From Symsagittifera roscoffensis (taxonomy: Eukaryota > Xenacoelomorpha > Acoela > Convolutidae), in assembly GCF_963678635.1 (NCBI RefSeq), contig NC_087069.1, positions 30,918,776-30,982,775 of the forward strand: a stretch of 64,000 bases of DNA, in the 5' to 3' direction. The position numbers and the translations under genes were made by a program. Position 1 is the stretch's first letter; each line of letters starts with the position of its first letter. Below are positions 60,248 to 64,000 of this stretch, one piece after another. The notes beneath the pieces were generated by a model. That model was given only the letters and a program-made list of their open reading frames with translations. It did not search any database and was not told where the DNA came from.

Positions 60248-61332
60248 CCAGGTCTGAGTCAAATTGGAAATCTCGATAAGTTAAGCTAAAAACCTCTGAA
60301 AATCCTTGTCACCAGATGTAAATCAAGTTAAAAATCGCGTTGAGTTAATTAGAAGTCTCCGAGAATTCCTGTCACGAGATCTAAGTTATGTTGGAAAGCT
60401 CGAGAAAGTGAGCTAAAATCTATGAAAGTTCCTGTTCCCTGATATAGCTTTTGATATTATAAGCTAGATGTCTCGGGAAAAAATCCTGTCACAAGATCTT
60501 ACTCAAGTTAGAAACTTCCTTGTTTTAAGCTAGAAGACTCTGATAATTTCTGTCACCAAATATAGGTCAAGTTAGAAATCTCATTGAGTTAAACTAGAAG
60601 TCTCTCAGAATAACTGTCACGAGATCTAAGTTATTCTGGAAAGCTCCAAAAATTAGGCAATAAAGCTAAAATTCCATGTTCCCTGATATAAGTCTTGTTA
60701 TTGTAAGCTAGAAATCTCAGGGAAAAATCCTGTCACGAGATCTAATTGGGTTAGAAATCTCAATAATTTAAGCTAGAAATCTTTGAAAATTCCGGTCACG
60801 AGATCCAAGTCAAGTTAGAAATCTCGAAAAGTTAAACTAGAAGACTCTGAACATTTCTGTCAACAGATATAAGTCAAGTTAGAAATCTCAATGAGTTAAG
60901 CTAAAAATCTCCGAGAACCACTGTCACTAGATGTAAGTCAAGTTAGAAATGTCATTGACTTACGCTAGAAGTCTCTGAGAATTCCTGTCACCAGGTCTGA
61001 GTCAAATTGGAAATCTCGATAAGTTAAGCTAAAAACCTCTGAAAATCCTTGTCACCAGATGTAAATCAAGTTAAAAATCGCGTTGAGTTAAACTAGAAGT
61101 CTCTGAGAATTCCTGTCACGAGATCTAAGTTATGTTGGAAAGCTCGAGAAATTGAGCTAAAATCTATGAAATTTCCTGTTCCCTGATATAGCTCTTGATA
61201 TTGTAAGCTAGATGTCTCGGGAAATAATTCTGTCACAAGATCTAACTCAAGTTAGAAACTTCATTGATTTAAGCTAGAAGACTCTGATAATTTCTGTCAC
61301 CAAATGTAAGTCAAGTTAGAAATCTCATTGAT
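60248..61332. repeat. 743-bp tandem duplication
   Basis: CCAGGTCTGAGTCAAATTGG at 60,248 recurs at 60,991 (offset 743 bp). About 340 bp follow in close agreement, including AAAAATCGCGTTGAGTTAA and the CTCGAG marker monomer. Confidence 0.85.
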
Positions 61333-64000
61333 TTAAGCTGAAAACCTCTGAGAACCACTGTCACTAGATGTAAGGCAAATTAGAAATGTCATTGATTTAC
61401 GCTGGAAGTCTCTGAGAATTACTGTCACGAGATCTAAGTTATGTTGGAAAGCTCGAGAAATTAGGCTAAAAATCTATAAAAGTTCCTCTTCCCTGAGTTG
61501 GATCTTGATATTGTAAACTAGATGTCACGGGAAAAAAACCTGCACGAGATGTATCTCAAGTTAGAAACCTCATTGAGTTAAGCAAGAAATCTCTGAGAAA
61601 TGTTGTCACAAGATCTGAGTCAAGTTAGAAATCTCTTCAAGTTAAACTAAGAACCTCTGAGAATCCTTGTCACCGGATATAAGTCAAGTAAGGAATCTCA
61701 TTAAGTTAAGCTAGAAATCTCTGAGAAATTTGTCACAAGATCTGAGTCAAATTAGAAATCTCATCAAGTTAAACTAAAACCTCTGAGAATCCTTGTCACA
61801 AGATGTAATTCCAGTTAGAAACCTCGTTAAATTAACCTAGAAAACTCTGCGAATTCCTGTCGCGAGATCTAAGTCAAGTTAGAAATCTCGTTGAGTTAAA
61901 CTAGAAGTCTCTGAGAATTCCTGTCACGAGATTTAAGTTATGTTGGAAAGCTCGAGAAATTGAGCTTAAAATCTATGAAAGTTCCTTTTCCCTGATATAG
62001 GTCTTGACATTGTAAGCTAGATGTCTCGGGAAAAAATCCTGTCACAAGATCCAACTCAAGTTAGACACCTCATTGATTTAAGCTAGAAGACTCTGATAAT
62101 TTCTGTCACCAAATATTAGTCAAGTTAGAAATCTCATTGATTTACCAAAAGAACCTCTGAGAATCCTTGTCACCAGATATAGGTCAAGTTAGAAATCTCA
62201 TTAAGTTAAGCTAGAAATCTCTGAGAATTTTTGTCACAAGATCTGAGTCAAGTTAGAAATCTTTTCAAGTTAAACTAAAAACCTCTGAGAATCCTTGTCA
62301 CAAGATGTAATTCAAGTTAGAAACCTCATTGAGTTAAACTAGAAGTCTTTGAGAACTCCTGTCGCGAGATCTAAGTCAAGCTAGAAATCTCATTAAGTTA
62401 AACTAGAAGTCTCTGAACATTACTGTCACCAGGTCTCAGTCAAAAGAGAAAATTCTTCAAGTTAAACTAAGAACCTCTGAGAATCCTTGTCACCAAGTAT
62501 AAGTCAAGTTAGAAATCTCATTGAGATAAGCTAGACATCTCTGAGATTTTTTGTCACAAGATCTGAGTCAAGTTAGAAATTTTTTCAAGTTAAACTAAAA
62601 GCCTCTGAGAATCATTGTCACGAGATGTAATTCAAGTTAGAAACCTCATCGAGTTAAACTAGAAGTCTCTGAGAATTCCTGTCGCGAGATCTAAGTCAAG
62701 TTAGAAATCTCATTGAGTTAAACTAGAAGTACCTGAACATTACTGTGACCAGGTCTATGTCAAGTTGGAAATCTTGATAAGTTAGGCTAAAAACCTCTGA
62801 AAATCTTTGTCACCAGATGTAAGTCAAGTTAGAAATCTCCTTGATTTAAGCTGAAAACCTCTGAGAACCACTGTCACTAGATGTAAGTCAAGTTAGAAAT
62901 GTCATTGATTTACGCTGGAAGTCTCTGAGAATTACTGTCACGAGATCTAAGTTATGTTGCAAAGCTCGAGAAATTAGGCTAAAAATCTATAAAAGTTCCT
63001 CTTCCCTGAGTTGGATCTTGATATTGTAAACTAGATGTCCCGGGAAAAAAACCTGCACGAGATGTATCTCAAGTTAGAAACCTCATTGAGTTAAGCAAGA
63101 AATCTTTGAGAAATGTTGTCACAAGATCTGAGTCAAGTTAGAAATCTCTTCAAGTTAAACTAAGAACCTCTGAGAATCCTTGTCACCGGATATAAGTCAA
63201 GTAAGGAATCTCATTAAGTTAAGCTAGAAATCTCTGAGAAATTTGTCACAAGATCTGAGTCAAATTAGAAATCTCATCAAGTTAAACTAAAACCTCTGAG
63301 AATCCTTGTCACAAGATGTAATTCCAGTTAGAAACCTCGTTGAATTAAGCTAGAAAACTCTGCGAATTCCTGTCGCGAGATCTAAGTCAAGTTAGAAATC
63401 TCATTGAGTTAACCTAGAAGTCTCTGCGAATTCCTGTCACGAGATTTAAGTTATGTTGGAAAGCTCGAGAAATTGAGCTAAAAATCTATGAAAGTTCCTT
63501 TTCCCTGATATAGGTCTTGACATTGTAAGCTAGATGTCTCGGGAAAAAAATACTGTCACAAGATCCAACTCAAGTTAGAAAACTCATTAATTTAAGCTAG
63601 AAGACTCTGATAATTTCTGTCACCAAATATTAGTCAAGTTAGAAATCTCATTGATTTACCCAAAGAACCTCTGAGAATCCTTGTCACCAGATATAGGTCA
63701 AGTTAGAAATCTCATTAAGTTAAGCTAGAAATCTCTGAGAATTTTTGTCACAAGATCTGAGTCAAGTTAGAAATCTTTTCAAGTTAAACTAAAAACCTCT
63801 GAGAATCCTTGTCACAAGATGTAATCCAAGTTAGAAACCTCATTGAGTTGAACTAGAAGTCTTTGAGAACTCCTGTCGCGAGATCTAAGTCAAGCTAGAA
63901 ATCTCATTAAGTTAAACTAGAAGTCTCTGAACATTACTGTCACCAGGTCTCAGTCAAAAGAGAAAATTTTTCAAGTTAAACTAAGAACCTCTGAGAATCC
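61308..64000. repeat. 1,513-bp tandem HOR, second copy cut by the window edge
   Basis: TGTTGTCACAAGATCTGAGT at 61,601 and 63,114, and AAATATTAGTCAAGTTAGAA at 62,111 and 63,625, give offsets of 1,513 and 1,514 bp. The copies run from about 61,308 to 62,490 and from about 62,821 to the end of the window, with few differences. The repeat probably continues outside the window. Confidence 0.88.

Larger units (their letters stand above)
55738..64000. repeat. 64-bp satellite array, right arm
   Basis: The satellite resumes at ATTTAGGTAAGCTAGGAGTC, the same sequence context as 46,695-46,714, and runs off the right edge of the window. Monomers are mostly of the diverged type, with tandem duplications of about 1,127, 743 and 1,513 bp. 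No gene-like reading frame or other inserted element is visible in these 8.3 kb. Confidence 0.97.

Overview
This window is non-coding satellite DNA from a eukaryotic chromosome, almost certainly an invertebrate animal. BEL/Pao retrotransposons are known only from metazoans, and one sits here. About 52.7 kb of the 64 kb (roughly 82%) is a single head-to-tail satellite family. Its monomer is about 64 bp and A+T-rich (about two thirds A+T, counted by hand on one monomer). No host protein gene, tRNA, rRNA or CRISPR array could be recognised. Only two diverged retrotransposon copies carry coding sequence.

Layout. Positions 1-39,850, 44,581-49,152 and 55,738-64,000 are three arms of the same array, all in the same orientation. 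From about 1.65 to 20.3 kb the monomers form higher-order repeats (HORs) marked by one 54-bp monomer and one monomer carrying CTCGAG. HOR lengths come in steps of whole monomers: about 373, 437 and 500 bp. Twenty-eight consecutive units of 372-374 bp (8,475-18,929) form a very homogeneous core, with 437/500-bp unit types on both sides. From 20.3 kb onward the array is more diverged and carries larger overlapping tandem duplications: 360, 494, 473, 1,489, 1,018, 1,431, 601, 1,381, 1,213, 309, 1,127, 743 and 1,513 bp.

The first insertion (39,851-44,580, + strand) is a decayed Ty3/Gypsy-type element. It starts abruptly in pol just before reverse transcriptase and runs through RT, RNase H, a 222-bp non-coding interruption, integrase and a basic C-terminal tail, to a polypurine tract and a probable 3' LTR. 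It has no 5' LTR, gag or protease. The satellite resumes exactly in phase after it.

The second insertion (49,153-55,737, - strand) is a younger BEL/Pao-type element. It has a ~300-bp 3' LTR with TG...CA ends, a polypurine tract, a long pol frame of 1,283 codons and a broken gag truncated at its N-terminal coiled coil. Again there is no 5' LTR, and about 22 bp of satellite are missing at the target.

Both elements keep their 3' end and lack their 5' end, which suggests capture of incomplete cDNA rather than ordinary integration (inference). The array looks like a centromeric or heterochromatic satellite evolving by unequal exchange. Nothing in the sequence proves centromere function. Coordinates of duplications were measured by eye from matching landmark motifs, so edges are accurate to a few tens of bases.
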